Of a stretch of 64,000 nt of DNA, positions 49,573 through 63,275 are shown piece after piece. Under the pieces are notes generated by a model that saw only the letters and a list, made by a program, of their open reading frames with translations, did no database searches and was not told where the DNA came from. The translations under genes and the position numbers were made by a program. Source of the DNA: Chaunax sp. Z400 (lineage: Eukaryota > Chordata > Actinopteri > Lophiiformes > Chaunacidae); the NCBI GenBank assembly GCA_037577475.1, contig CM075192.1:4144908-4208907 (forward strand). Reading direction: 5' to 3'. How positions within the stretch are numbered: the first letter of the stretch is position 1; each line of letters opens with the position of its first letter.

Positions 49573-49632
49573 ATGGAGGGCTCCACGGAGGAAGACTATA
49601 AAGAGAAATTACTATGGAACGTCAAACGAGAG
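49573..49632 (+). CDS. sgsm2: small G protein signalling modulator (SGSM2-like), coding exon 1
   Basis: Twenty codons, MEGSTEEDYKEKLLWNVKRE, then GAG|GTAGGC. This closely resembles the start of mammalian SGSM2 (a KEKLLWNVKKE core), and SGSM proteins continue with a VKQIM motif encoded by the next exon. The donor leaves phase 0, as needed. SGSM proteins couple a RUN domain to a TBC Rab-GAP domain; none of that is in the window. No following exon was found in 49,633-64,000, so the first intron exceeds 14 kb. SGSM1 is the alternative name. Confidence 0.65.
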
Positions 49633-50490
49633 GTAGGCAGACGGCCCGTCAACCCTCACATTTTTATTCTATTATTTGATGTCATTATTGACGCCCAAAT
49701 CACGACAGGAGGCATCGAGTGTTATTAGCTTGTTCTCCGCAGGTGTTTTACCCACTCAATCATTTTTATAAGTTTATCGATTTTGTAAGTTTATCGGAGT
49801 GATGCAGAAAAAATGAAGATAAACCTGCTGTCAGTCTCTGTGACACACTAACAAATATTAGCCAAATGAAATAATAGTCCAATGTAAAGGATCAACCCTA
49901 ATGCAAATTTTATATCACGTAAAATCAATGTAAAAATCATTTATTCTGACTAAATTAATGCAAACCTGCACACATAAAAACCTTGTGTATTTGTTCAGTG
50001 ATTATATATAAAGTTATGAAATAATGTTTATTATTCAGTATTATACATAAAGGTAATGCATTTCGAATTCTGTCTCCTGTAGTAAAGCTCACCCGAATCA
50101 TTTCATTTATTCATGATAGAAACATTGTAAATGTAACCCTTTACACTGAATTTGTAATAAGAACAAATGGAAATTTTACATTTAGTTTAAATACGTAAAT
50201 TCAAAGCTTTCGATATTATTTTTTGAGTGAAATTTGTCAATAGAATATTAAATATTTGGTCAACACTTCCCTGTTTGATTCAGGTATAAAATACTACAGA
50301 TACCATTAAATGGGCTTGGAAACTGCTATGCTATTACTAGAATTCTTCTATAATATTCCTACAACACACGACCAAAGTTTAAATTGACAGTATCTTACCT
50401 GAAGTGTCTCCAATGCATGTTTTCTGTGACATTTGCATAATATTAAATTTATTAGAGACCGATATTAAATTTAAAATTCAAAACTCCACT
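49633..50490. other. sgsm intron 1, proximal part
   Basis: AT-rich intronic sequence without recognised exon or repeat. Confidence 0.5.
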
Positions 50491-50499
50491 CAGTTTCCC

Positions 50500-50755
50500 C
50501 TTTATGTCACTGCACCTAAAACCACCAGTCCCCTGATAGTCTGACCCTCATCTTGTGACTCCTGGGCCATGAAAACCTGCTCCTAGAATCTGGATCACAT
50601 TGGGATCGTTATTAGTTTGACTGTCCCTTTATCTGGATCCCAACCCTCCTTCAATGTCTCATCAAAATCTGTCAAGTAGTTTTTGTGTAATCCTGCTAGA
50701 CAGAGAAACCATCACTGGTGAAAACATTACCTACTTGGTGGAGGTAACAGCCGTT
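50500..50755 (-). repeat. dispersed repeat, reverse orientation of the 35.8 kb type
   Basis: Reads cctgatagtctgaccctcat ... gggccatgaaaacctgctcc ... gtgtaatcctgctagacaga ... tacttggtggaggtaacagc. Its reverse complement begins like the repeat at 35,820. An ORF inside is accidental. Confidence 0.65.
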
Positions 50756-51770
50756 TTTTATAAGCATCCATCAATAACTAGTCCCGCTGGCAGAAAGCCT
50801 CTGAAGTGTTATAGCATCATCTTTTCAGTACAGGTTGTATTGCTGCCTGTTTCTACCAGAAGCATCAACATCCTCAGCTCAAACTGTGCTGCAGGCTTTT
50901 TGTTCCTCCTGATGAATGTCTTACATCTTTACAGTGAGGAATAAATCATTACCCCTTTAACCTCTCGGCCCACTCCTGTTGGCTTTCTCATGCTGCCTGC
51001 TTTACCCGTAGTCTCAGCTAGAGAGAGTTCCCTGCTCTGAAACGTCCATGTAAATCAAAGGCTGAGAGGCTGAATGTGGCGAGGTGTGGCTCGCTGACTG
51101 TTCCTCAGTCTGAGTGGGAGTGAATGTGAGCATATACTGTAGTCTCCATCGTTATAATAGAGTTGAAAGGTCAAGCTAAAAATGTCAAGACAGAAAGAAT
51201 TCCTGATCAGCGTTCTCTGTGCTTTATCAGACACCAGACATCATGTACCTTATTAATTCTATCTCAGTGCTTCATTTTAACCACAGCAGGGGTTCATGCT
51301 GTTAAATGATATCAGACACATCTATCATGACCTGTTGATTTCAAAAGTCTGAACATAGACAAGAAATACGTACAAACACTTGGAATTTAAAAGTTCACTT
51401 GGATATTCCATCCAATTGTCAATTTGTTTTGATGTTTGTCTCCATCTTGGCATTTAAGTCATTTTTCTGTTCTTCCACTGACGAACCTGCAGTTTGATCA
51501 CTGGCGTCTTTATATTGGTTGAGATCCCATTTAACTAAAATTTTCAATAGGTTATAGTCAACCAGATTTAGGTTGAGTCAGTGACTGGTAAGGTTGTCAA
51601 CGTTTTGATACTTTTTTGATGCCACACGTTCAATACTATACAATATTTGATAGTGTTAAAGTATTCAAAAAAGCTCTTAAAAGTTACAATCTAGACTTCA
51701 AATATATCAGCATTATTATAAATATATTTTGTCCGCCAAAGATTTTTCCCTTTTTGTCAGTTACAATTAA

Positions 51771-51920
51771 GTCACATTCAAAATATCGCAGAAACAAAAA
51801 CGAGTCGCAGTCAAAATATTGCAGAAACAAAAAGGAGTCGCAGTCAAAATATCGCAGAAACAAAAACGAGTCGCAGTCAAAATATTGCAGAAACAAAAAG
51901 GAGTCGCAGTCAAAATATCT
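51771..51920. repeat. 33-bp tandem repeat with 66-bp alternation
   Basis: About 4.5 copies of a 33-bp unit (gtcgcagtcaaaatatcgca then gaaacaaaaacga). Odd units carry atcgcag and acgag, even units attgcag and aggag, so the true repeat is a 66-bp dimer. Followed by a short (TA)n run. Confidence 0.95.
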
Positions 51921-51999
51921 CTATATATATATCTACCGAGTCAAAAAAGACTCAGAGATGAGTATGAGTCAGATAAGACAGGTGAAAATGAAACCACTG

Positions 52000-54240
52000 T
52001 GACAACCATCACAGGATTGTAACACCCAGAGGATTGAGACACGTCTGACGTGATATAAAAATGTCTTTAAAGATAAAGATTGTCCAATTACAACCATTTC
52101 ACCTGGAATACAGACCAGGGGTTATATTGGAGATGATGAAAGCTGTGCAGCTGTTGTCAGAAGTCCCAACATTTCTAATGGGAGTAAATCTGGTATTCAT
52201 AGGAGCCCAAGTAAAAATATCATTCTTTTGTGTCACAGTTAAACCAATTTACAAAAACTGCAGCATTCCTGCTTCACTCTGAGGATTCAGTCTGAATATT
52301 TAGGCCCCCTCCATCCATCCTTCAGGTTTGGGTCTTAAATAATGGAATCATCTGAACGTCTTCAATGTTGAAAATAGCTTCGCTTCTCAGGATGTCTGCA
52401 GGCGGTGTTCTGCCTTCATGGGTCACTGGGTCATTCAAAGGTGTGTGTTGATGCTCCGAGTCAGGTCAGCGGAAGTAGAAACAGTTTGTGAATGTTAACA
52501 TTTAAAGAAAATGTTGTGTCATGTCTCTGCAGCATTGTGTTTGACTTGTATTGGTTGTCGTGTGATAGAATGATCTCTATTTCTATTGTTCCAAATCTTT
52601 AGATTCATCAGAGTTACCGTTGGATTCATATAAAATACAGCATGTATGTATTTTGTTTGCTTCAGAACCTCATTTATATGTTTCACAAAAATGCAACGTT
52701 CTGCCCACTTTGCTCAGACAGCACATAGTGACTGGAGCCTCTGTGTGTTTCCAGTAAAAAATCAATGGTGTGATTGGCCACAGTTCATCCATGAGATGCA
52801 AGTCAATGCATTGTGACATTTTAGGGCAGTGTTTTGAACAAAGCTCCTGGTTTAGAGCTGCCTGTCGCTTTAAGCTGTTCTCCACTATCTCAGCATTGCT
52901 TGGCAACTGAAAGCTTTAGCAGCTCCCAAAGAAGTTAAATTGCATCAGTTGGCGATTAATATCACAGCAGTGAGGCAGCCTGTCAGGTGGTCTCTGATAC
53001 ACAAACAGAAAGTGCCTTTCTCTATTCACCTGTTACTATCAGGATCCCTTTGTGTTGTAAAATGTGCACACAGAAGATGGTTAAAGCAGAAATCCATTCA
53101 AAAGATAATGAAACAAAAACAGGTGTTTTATTGGGAAAATACATGTACAAATATGGGTCCCATTCTCATGGCAGCCAGTCAAAACAATATGTCCAATAAA
53201 AAGTGGCTAAAGACAATTAAAAAGGAGATTAGTGACCACATTTTCTGTCCAGTGGAAGAGTTTTTACTTAAAGATATCAGAAGTAGTCCAGGGTCCGTTT
53301 TAGCATGTTATGTTTTAGTCATGCCTCTTCTCATTCTTTTCTTTATTGCAAAGACTCATCTTAGATTTAATGCATTGCGAGTGATTCATACAAGGTGTTA
53401 AAGGAAGCACCTCTTTCAGCAGAAGCGTGTGACTTTGAGAGGATCATGCAGCGTCACATGGTCCAAGCTTCAGGACAGATGTGATGACAGATGACTGAAG
53501 GAGAGCAGGGACCTCTGTGATCCTGCAGCATGAAAAGTGACAGCGTGGAATCAAGTGGAAAGGTGCAAAGATACGATCACCTGAAATTCACTAAACTCAT
53601 TTATTTAGAATTCTGGGTGCAAATAAGTGACAGTGAGGATGAAGAGGATGAAGATAAGGTGTAAATAGTGGTTGCTGCGTTCGGTTTGTGTCAGTCCTCT
53701 CTGTGGACTGTGTGACAGAATGAATGAAGTTTAAGATGAATACCAGTGTTCTACCCATACATCCAGTATATTTGTGGTGATTGTGAATGCAGTATGTTCT
53801 CCTCCTATGAATGAAGATCTGTTATTTATGTCCCAGAGGAAGCTGTCTTTGTCCTGGTTAAACCAGGATCTACAGCGACACGATCATCTGCATGTGGCTG
53901 CTGTGAAAAAACAAAAAAGACATACAATGTTTTAAATTGATTTCATCAAAATGAGCCGCCAATCCAAAAAAACAAACACAAAGTGATGTGAAACTACAAC
54001 AGAGACACAAAATGAACACTGTGGAAAACTGATGGACGTCATGACAAGCATTCGTTTGAAGCATTCGTTTGAAGCGTACTGGTGGTTTTTGAGACTAATA
54101 CTTCATAGACTCTATATTGTTGTATTGTTTTAGTCTTTAGAGTTGAATAGCACTGCATGTTATTGGAAGCGTTTCAGTTGGTTCAATAAACCTACGTCTG
54201 CATGCTTTTCTTCTGACACCTCAGGCGACTAGCCAGAGAG
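52000..54240. other. sgsm intron 1, middle part
   Basis: No exon supported. A 153-codon open stretch at 52,940-53,401 has no splice context or family likeness. One piece near 52,830-52,920 has the look of a repeat but was not matched elsewhere in the window. Confidence 0.4.
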
Positions 54241-54246
54241 AGAGCA

Positions 54247-54293
54247 GACTGGATCAGAGCAGACTGGATCAGTCAGTCTGCTCTGATCCAGTC
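54247..54293. repeat. hairpin: perfect 19-bp inverted repeat, 9-base loop
   Basis: gactggatcagagcagact (54,247-54,265) pairs exactly with agtctgctctgatccagtc (54,275-54,293). The loop is ggatcagtc. Direct copies of gcagactggatca also flank it on the left, suggesting origin from a short tandem duplication and an inversion. Confidence 0.95.
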
Positions 54294-54299
54294 AGCACC

Positions 54300-56640
54300 A
54301 GTACTCTGCTGGAAACCACTACCACAGGCTTCATTTTCCCTATACTGTTACTTTGGTTTGCTACTGCCTTGGTTGCCATGTTGCCCCTCAGACTGACTCT
54401 TCCTGCAGGAAGAGTCCTGCCACAAGAGTTCTTCCTGCCACAAACTGATTTTTATGACTGTTGCTCCAGGAGGCAGCTCTCTGCATTCAGACCCATTCAT
54501 AGAGGATAGAAACACTATAAGTCTGTTTTCACCATAGCACCACTGCAGTCCTCCTCCTCATCCACCAAACCTACCAAGGCATGAATAATTACCTCATTAA
54601 TGGCTGTGTCTCTGATGTGACCTAACAATGGCTGATTAGGATGGAACCATATTATGCTGCAGCTTCTCAGACTGAAGGGAAGGGAAGACAGCACAGGACA
54701 CACAGAACAAATACGAGACAGTTTAACGATGCATATGTCCATGTTAACTTTGGTTTTAGGGGTTGCACTGTATTAAAAGGATTTACAATTGGACGCAAAA
54801 TTATTATATCTCTTTTTGTCTTTGGAATATTTATTGCACATTTTCAATGTTCTTCAGCTTGTTACATGCAAGAATTTATTAACATTTTCCATAAATGTAC
54901 ATTTAGCCCAACATTTCATGAACACAGCAGCATTAGTCTAGTGTAGCAGTCAGCGGAGTGACAAGGTGACAGTTAATGCACAAAATGATGTGTCCTCCAT
55001 ACGAATCGGTCCAGTAATGACTCCTGAATGTACATCATTAATAATATTAACAATGAGAGTATTTCTGCTGTCGACCTACCAGAGTAGCTATGTTGAATTG
55101 ATGAGTTGACTAATTGCTCTCATCCTTAGACATTTGATGATGTCAACCAGGGGTGTTGCGAATGGTAAATTTCACTTATTTCTAATATTTTATACGGCAA
55201 ACAATCAAACCAAAAGTCAGCATATTGATCAATACTGGAAATAGCCATTGCAGCATTTCTATGGTGGCCCTGAAGTGCAAATCACGACGACAAATTTAAA
55301 AAAAACACAACAACTCACTAAACACTACAACAAATCCGAAATTGCAACGTCATTAACTTCTGCCAGAAAACGTAGGTACCTGCTGTCGACAAAGATTGAT
55401 TCCCTGTCCTGGTTTCTTCGTCTGGAGAAGGAAAGAAACACAGAACTTCCTGTTAGAAAGACGGTCAGTGCGTCTGTCCAATCAGAGAGCCCCCACTAGT
55501 CCTATAAGTATCTACAATACTTTTTTCTTTCTAGTCAAATGACAAAATGTCATCACATAATCTCATTAACATCTCTGCCAACCTTCAGCTCTAATCAGGA
55601 ATAGATGAAATCACCTGTTAACAAGGCTAGCAGTGAATGTTTATAGATTTCATGTTTACTTTTCTGATTTAAGAGCATATGCATTATGATTTTAAAAAAA
55701 TCTTGCTTCCAGAAAAGTCCTAAATGATGCTATTATGATGTGATTGTGAATCTTAATTAAACTAGTGTACAAGCTGCCACCTCACATGATTAAATAGGAA
55801 GGAAACCTAAAATATGTAACATTAAGATGAAATACAGACAATTAGCAGGCAATGATGTGAGAGGTTTTAATGTTCATCCAGATCTTTAGTAGTCTGAAAT
55901 ATAAGTTTCATTTACGACCACTTTTATATCCAAATTATCACAACCTAAACAGTTGAGTTCTCTTGACCTGTTTGGCCTGATTATAATTTCCCACAATCCT
56001 TACATACGGCTGACATGACAGACAGTTAGTGAACAGTGTGCTTCACATCGTTTGACATGTTTGCTGTTTTTCTTTCTCGGTGAGATCATTAGCATCCTGA
56101 AAACTGTCCTTCTTTGCGGCCACATGGAAACGCTGCAGACGTTCTGTTGTTTGCCCCATCATGAACATGAGCTGTAGGAAAGAGCAAATGTGTCCTTATG
56201 TAACTAACAGTTGGCTAATGAGCTCTTCCCTGTGTTCCTCCCAGAAACCATTAGCCTCAGGATTCACAGAAGTGTTTCAAAGTTAGCTCAGCCGTTTGAC
56301 ACATACCAAATATGTCCTGTTATTTTACTGTCATCCCTTTAAGTAATAGTAAACAAATGCCAGTGGCTGCCACCCTAATGTTTCCCCCTGTCTGAACTAT
56401 CAACGATTGTGTTTAGAACAGCACATTAATGTACATAATGGCAACACACATGCACACTTTGTGTAGTTGCAGGTTAAATAATCCGACCAGCTGAGTTAAA
56501 TCTCTGCAGCGAGAAATTCAAGTCAAAATATTGAAAAAAATACTTTAATTCTTATGCTTATTAATTCATTATGTTTAAATATAGATACACTTATGTGATT
56601 GGTGCTGTTTGTTTGTTTGCAAATTTGTCAGCAGGATAAC
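54300..56640. other. sgsm intron 1, before the LINE
   Basis: No exon, RNA gene or repeat recognised with confidence. Confidence 0.4.
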
Positions 56641-56659
56641 TCAAAAAGCTTTCAAAGTA

Positions 56660-59600
56660 TCTCATTTTTCCAACATATTTTTATTGAACTTTTTGCAAAG
56701 CAGACAGAGTGAAATTATACACCAACAAGTGCTTCAACATAAGTTGTACATCATGCTTGGATGTAAAGCTGCAAACCATGCAGTCTATAGTCCCACAAGC
56801 TCTGTAGCCTACCTCCAGGCCAGTTCTATCAGGCCTGATTTCATCCTTTGGGCTTTAGTTTCCCCTATAGGTATTCAAAGAAGGGGTCCCAGGTCCGGTA
56901 AAACAAAAGTGGCCTATCTTTTAAGGCTGTGGAAAAAGCTTCAAAAGGGATGATGCTTGTCACAGTATTCAGCCACTGGTTCAGTGGGAGCTTTGTCCCA
57001 GCATACAATAGAATATGTAAAAGGTCCTCATTCCGAAAATCCACGGGCATCTCATCATTTAGTCCCAGTAAGCAAGTCCTTGCTCCAAGATATATAGTGT
57101 CCTTAAAGATGTTAAATTGTTGAATTATTGTACTCCAGTAATGCTGAATATGAGGACAGTTCCACAAACAATGGACAAATGAGCCAACATTAGACTGACA
57201 TTTAACACAGATATCTGAGAGACCTGGGTGTAATATACAGTCTATGTAAGATCTTAAATTGCCTCTCCCAGGCTGAGTTGGAAGCCAAGACACAAGAGGA
57301 CCGGCTGAACAGGGCATCGCAGGCCTCAGGTTTTATTGTAGAACCCAGATCTGATTCCCACTTGGCTCTAACTTTATCAGAGTTCTCTTCCTTTAGCCCA
57401 CAAAGAATCTTATAGAGCTTTTTTGTGATGAACTTAAGTTGTGTATTTTTTGCCAACATAGACTCTAAAGGAGAGATAGCAGATCCCCCATCAAACTCCC
57501 TAAGTTTGGATAGGATAAAATTATGAACCTGTATAAATTTAAGAAAATCATTATTGGTGATGCCATACTTGCTTTTTGCTTGCTGGAATGTGAGAATTGA
57601 GCCGCCCTTAACCATGTCTGATAACTTTGATGCCCCTGTGGTTCCAATCATTGAGTCCAGCCCGAAGACCAGGTGAGAAATCAGGATTTTCATGAAGAGG
57701 GGTTAATGAAGAAAGGCAGTTACTGTATCCTTCTAGTTTCCTAATCATATCGTCTTTAATCAGTGATGAAACTTTCACGGGGGAGATGTAAAATAGGTTT
57801 CGCAGAGGAATCTAACCCAGGGAGGCTGCCTCACACCCGAGCCAGGTAGAATTAGCATCATCCAGGAACCATTCCGCGATATATTTAAACTGTGTAGCCA
57901 GCTGGTAAAGGGAAAAAGATGGTGCCGCTAAGCCCCCACATCTAACAGGCAGGGAGAGAAAGCTACATCTTAGCCTAGGTCTTTTTTTACACCAGATAAA
58001 TGATACTATCGAAGAGTTCAGCCTTGCAAGGATTTTTTTTGACAGCATAATTGGAAGCATTTGAAAAAAATAAAGGAGACGTGGGAGAATGTTCATTTTG
58101 ATCAAGTGAATACGGCCTAATAAAGAAGGGCAAACCACACCACCTATCAAGGTCATCTTTTATAGTTTTCAAAAGGGGAACATAATTTAGTTTAAAAAGA
58201 TCTTTTAAGCATGGGGATATTTTTATGCCCAAGTATGAAAACCCCTTCTGTGACCAACGGAAAGGTTGTAATGTGTTTGGGTCTAATGTGTGTGCACTGC
58301 TGAGTGCCATGGCTTCACTCTTAGACAAGTTTATCTTGTATGCAGAGAAAGATCCGTATTCGCTGATCAGGTTTAACAATTTGGGAATTGATTATTTTGG
58401 GGATTCTAAGTAAATTAAAACGTCATCTGCATATAGCGAGATTTTATGACAATGATTATTTAAAGAGATTCCTATTATATTGACATCTTGTCGTATACTT
58501 GCAGCTAACGGCTCAGGGGGCAACCGTGTCTGGTACCTCGTTCAATACTAAAATTACTAGACCTTTAGTGATCACAGCAAAGAGGGGGAAAGCATATCAA
58601 ATCTGTATCCATTTAATAAAATCTTCCCCTAGATCAAATGTATGAAGTGTAGAAAGCAGGTAAGGCCATTCCAGCCTATCAAAGGCTTTCTCTGCATCAA
58701 GAGAAATCACTAATGCCTCAGAACTGTATAGCGAGGAGTGTTGAATTATATTGAGTAATCTTCTTACATTATGGGAAGAGTACCTTCCTTGTATGAAACC
58801 TGTCTGATCATTACTGATAAGAGAGGGGAGGACATGTTCTAAAACTTCAGCTAGCAACTTCATATCTAGATTTATAACAGATATATGCCTGTAAGAAGCG
58901 CATTCTTCTGCCGATTTACCTTTTTTCAGTACAAGGGAAATATTTGGCTCCATCAATGATGGAGGGAGGGCTCCCGTCTCAAACGAAGATTGAAACATTT
59001 CAAAAAGTGGGCAGACCAGAACGGAGTTAAACTTTTTATAAAATTCTGCATTGAAACCATTGGGACCTGGTGCCTTGTTAGGGAGTAATGGGATACAATT
59101 CCTAATTTCACTTAAGGTTAAGGGTCTACATATTCCCTCTCTGTGCTTGTTTGAAATTTGTGGCAAGTCCACTTTTGTGAGGAAATCAGCCATGTTATGC
59201 TCCGACTGTGAATTAAATGGGGAGGTATATAGCTGCTTGTAGAATATCTCAAACATATTATTGATTTCCTTGTTATTATAATTTGGGGTACCTTTAGGAT
59301 CTCTAATACATGGAATATTCTGAGAGTATGTCCTGCCCTTAAGGAGATTAGCCAGGTATCGATTGGGCTTATTAATGAATTCATACATCTTTTGTCTTGA
59401 GAAGAACACAGATTTTTCAGCTTTTTTCATCATTAGTGTCTCTAAAGCTGTTTTGACGATCTGGATGTCGTTTTTAAGTTCATCAGATGGGGAAAAATTG
59501 TATTTGATATTAAGAGCATGAAGTTCAAGCTCAAGTTTTCTTTGCTCTAACCTATTCGATCTCTTAAGACCGGCATTGTATGAGATAATTAGGCCACGGA

Positions 59601-60470
59601 TGAAAGCCTTCGCAGTGTCCCATATCAAGCCAGGAGATGTGCCGGGGGTCTTATTTTCTTTAAAGAAATAATCCAGTTGTTCTTTCAGGAATTTTTCGAA
59701 ATTAGGGTCACAATTAAAAACCAGTATCCAAATTACATAACTCTATAAAAATTGGAGCGTGGTCCGATATAATAATATCCTCAATACTACAGCATTTTAT
59801 ATTGTTCATTGAATTTTTTTTGGGGTGAGAAAAAAGTCAATTCTGCTACTAGTTTTATGCACAGTAGATTAAAATGTGAATTCGTTAGCATTGGGGTGTA
59901 AAACACGCCAAACATCAACTAAGCCAAGCTCATTACAGGTATCAGAGATAGTTTTAGCTCTTTTGGACAATGGATTATGTACTGAAGGTGATCTGTCTAT
60001 TACAGAAGAAAAATAACAATTCAAGTCTCCCGCGACCAAGATGTTCTCGTCGATCTAATCAGCAAATTTAGAGAATACATGAGAAACAAAATCAGAAGAC
60101 TGTACAGGTGGAAAGTAGATATTCCTGAATGACACCACCTGGCCCTGGAAGCATCCCCTCTGCATGACGTAGCTACCAGATTTATCGGAGACAGTTTGGA
60201 CATTAGATAATGGGAGGTGTTTATTAATCAAAATAGCAACCCCCCTACTTTTACTAGTAAAAGAGGAACTCTCGACTTGCCCCACCCAGTCCCGCTTTAG
60301 CTTAGCATGTTCAATAGCAGATAGGTGGGTTTCTTGTAGTAGAGCTACATGTACATGTTCCTCTTTTAAGAAGTTCAGAATTTTCTTCCTCTTTATAGGA
60401 TTATGTATCCCTCTCACATTCCAACTACAAATCTTTAGTGTGTGTTTATCATTAGGCATTCAAATCAACA
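56660..60470 (-). mobile_element. L1-clade (Tx1-like) LINE, ORF2 nearly full length but broken
   Basis: Antisense to the sgsm-like gene. In element order: an AP endonuclease starts at ATG 60,459 with ICSWNVRGI and LLQETHL, followed by GDLN, RIDFF and SDHAPI. Then comes reverse transcriptase, with NKAPGPNGFNAEFYK near 59,080-59,040, TGFIQGRYSSHNVRR, SLDAEKAFDRLEW near 58,710-58,670, and YADD at 58,433-58,422. After that come the LGIKISP thumb region and a C-terminal segment with NCPHIQHYW ending WDPFFEYL near 56,865. At least five frameshifts or stops split it (e.g. between 60,055 and 59,628, and between 58,597 and 58,379). No ORF1 is seen upstream, so it is 5'-truncated. Confidence 0.92.
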
Positions 60471-60779
60471 AATCTATCTTGGCTTGATAGAGATGAGGGT
60501 GTAAATGGTATCCAGCGTTTCCAAGTAGTGCACTCAGTCTTATGCTGAAGAAAGAAAAGGCAACGATAAAGAAAAAGGTCTGCTTTGCTAACTTTAAGAA
60601 CAAAAACTATGTACAAAAAACAACAAAAGAAGACGACAAAAGAAAAAAAGGGGGCAGACTATGGTCAATCGACCCATTAAGAGTGTGAGCATTAGTGCAC
60701 ATGGCATGAGTAACATGCACATTTAGAAGGCACCATTAATGCTGAACCATATAAACAGGTTTTGAAGCAACATATGCTG

Positions 60780-61345
60780 CCAAGTAGACAAAGTCTTTTT
60801 CAGGGAAGGCCTTGTTTATTTCAGCAACACAATGTCAAACCACATCCTGCAGGTATTACAACAACATGGCTCTGTAGTAAAAGAGTCCGGTGCTAAACTG
60901 ACCTGCCTGCAGTCCAGACTTGTCACCCGTTGAAAATGTTTGGAGCTTTATGAAACGTAAAATAGGTCAAAGGAGACCCTGAACTCTGGAGCAGCTGAAA
61001 TCCTACATCAGGCAAGAATGGAACACATTCCACTTTAAAATGACATCAGCTGGTCTCCTCAGTTCCCAAACACTGACAGAGTGTTGTTAAAAGAAGAGGT
61101 GATGCAACACAGAGGTAAACATGACCCTGTCCAACTTTATAGAAACATGTTGCTGGCATCAAATTCTAAATAAGGATATCATTTTCAAAAACAATTACAT
61201 TTTTCTGTTTCAACATCTGAAATGTTGTCTTTGTGCTGTTTTTCAATATTGGATTTAAATGATTTGCAAATCATTGCATACTGTTTTTATTTACATTTTA
61301 CAGTGTCCCAACTTTTTTGGAAATGGTTTGTATATTAGTGTAGCA
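60780..61345 (+). mobile_element. DNA-transposon remnant (probably Tc1/mariner superfamily)
   Basis: Translation gives broken transposase-like pieces (LFQQHNVKPHPAG, KMFGAL) and the element ends with acagtgtcccaacttttttg gaaatgg. This is a terminus familiar from fish non-autonomous mariner-type elements. No left end is recognised. Family assignment is tentative. Confidence 0.5.
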
Positions 61346-62850
61346 GTCGACTCTGCTACCACACTTGTGGGTTCCCTCAGTGAGACACGAGTGATGATGA
61401 TGTTTGGTAAGAGAATTTTGATTTTAAAAACAAATGATTGTAAAACACAGACACGCCCCTCGCGTCTCCAGTCTCCAGTCTCCAGGCTGAGCCTCTTCCA
61501 GTCGGCCTTTTCAGGCCGGCTTCAGCAGACAGCCTGCCCTCCCAGGCAGACTGAAGTCAGCAGTGCTTCTCCAGGTCCACCACACTCCTACATATGAGGG
61601 AGAGATCAGTTCTTAACACAAAACACCTGGAATAATGAGCTCTCTCTCCCTACGCTAAACACAACCAGGCTGCCACAATTAGCTTCCTTCTATTTTCAAC
61701 CATGTCTCATTAAAATGTTTACATAATACGAAACGGTTTTCCTGAATAAGAGTGGGATAAATGGTAAACGGCTACATTTATTTAGCCGAGCACTTTTATC
61801 CAAAGCACTTTACTAGTTTTGTGCCTCTCATTCACCGACTCATCAGGACCATCAGGAGCAAACGGGGGTTAGGTTTAGGCTCCAAACACACTTTGGTTGA
61901 CATCAGTGAAAAATGATGGTTTTGGTTAAATGAAGAAAAAGACATCTTGTCTCATATCATCATCGACTTTTTCAGTATCCAGAACCCTAAGCATAATAAT
62001 TCCTAACCATCCAATCCTCTCTCTTAGCCCTTATGTTCTGTCACTGAAGCATTTGGTTCCATTTAGCATGCAGTAGATCTGTTGGCGTTGTGTCTGTCCA
62101 CTGAATTTAGCTTGATTTCTACTTGCAGAATAGTTCTACCTTTACAACGTTTAACACACAACACATCCAGATGATTATAGTATGAATACAAGTGAAGTAC
62201 ATGTTTGCAAGTATCTGCTGCTGTCAGTGTAAAGTGCACTAATGAACATGCTGTGTTTTCTATATGCTAATTCATTTTAATATACTTAATTAAGCATTGA
62301 GGTGCTAAACTCCAAACTCCAATCCCAGTGTCATCCCTGACAGCCAGCTCTAATTAAAATGGTCAATTTCCAAACACAATCAATACAATTTCACAGTCAC
62401 CCTCACCCAGGTGAACGTATTGATCCGTCTGACTGCCTGCTGTGTGTCCTTTGCTCTGATTCATTGGTGGAGTTATAGCCGTAGGTAAATACATCTACGT
62501 AATTGTAAATCTCTGGATGTTGTGGTTAGTAGGAGAATATTAAAAGACAGAATTAGATGTGGGGGAGCTGACGATTTTAGATCATCAATCTTTAAGGCGT
62601 CCAAAATCTAGTCTTTAATGGCTGTAATGTCCTCTGACTCACAGAAACACATTGACTAGCATTAGTACTAGCAAGAATATCTCATGACAAAAATCCCACT
62701 TTTTTCAAATTTATGTAAATAATACAATAATAATTTAATTTGAATTCCAATTCTTCGGCGGCCCCCAGGGGGTTGGGGCCCCTGTTTGGGAAAGCTGACT
62801 TCCAGATCCAAGCTATATGAGCATACCATCAAAGTGATGTCACCAATTAG
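61346..62850. other. sgsm intron 1, distal part
   Basis: No exon. A cccccagggggttggggccc patch near 62,763 resembles one at 2,763-2,782 and is probably a repeat end. Confidence 0.35.
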
Positions 62851-63129
62851 ATGGCTATGCTGATTGGAAAAATCACTTCACACGAGCATGAACATGAGCT
62901 ATAGCTGGCAACATGGTGGAGGAGGAGCTAGTGCCAAACCATTCATTGTTAATGTTAATATAATGTTGTGTCTTAATGGTTCAAATGGAGAAATACATAA
63001 ACTATTCTGGCTGCAGAACATTTCAAAACTGAGTAAAAAGACTTATAATGATAATATCTGCTTGTTAAGTGGATGTCTGGTATGGGATTGGATGTATTTA
63101 TATACCAGAATATAAATACTATACGTATA

Positions 63130-63131
63130 CA

Positions 63132-63189
<58 letters not shown>
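63130..63189. repeat. (TA)n(TG)n compound microsatellite
   Basis: About 19 TA dinucleotides followed by about 10 TG dinucleotides. Confidence 0.97.
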
Positions 63190-63275
63190 ACATCCTCCAT
63201 TAATTAAACCTTTGCAGAAGTTGGGGGTTTGGACTTTTGCCTCATTGATCATTAGTCCAACCAACAAAAACAACA

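Noticed and set aside
52940..53401. 153-codon open frame in sgsm intron 1
   Set aside because: No recognisable domain or exon signals; also open in an overlapping frame.
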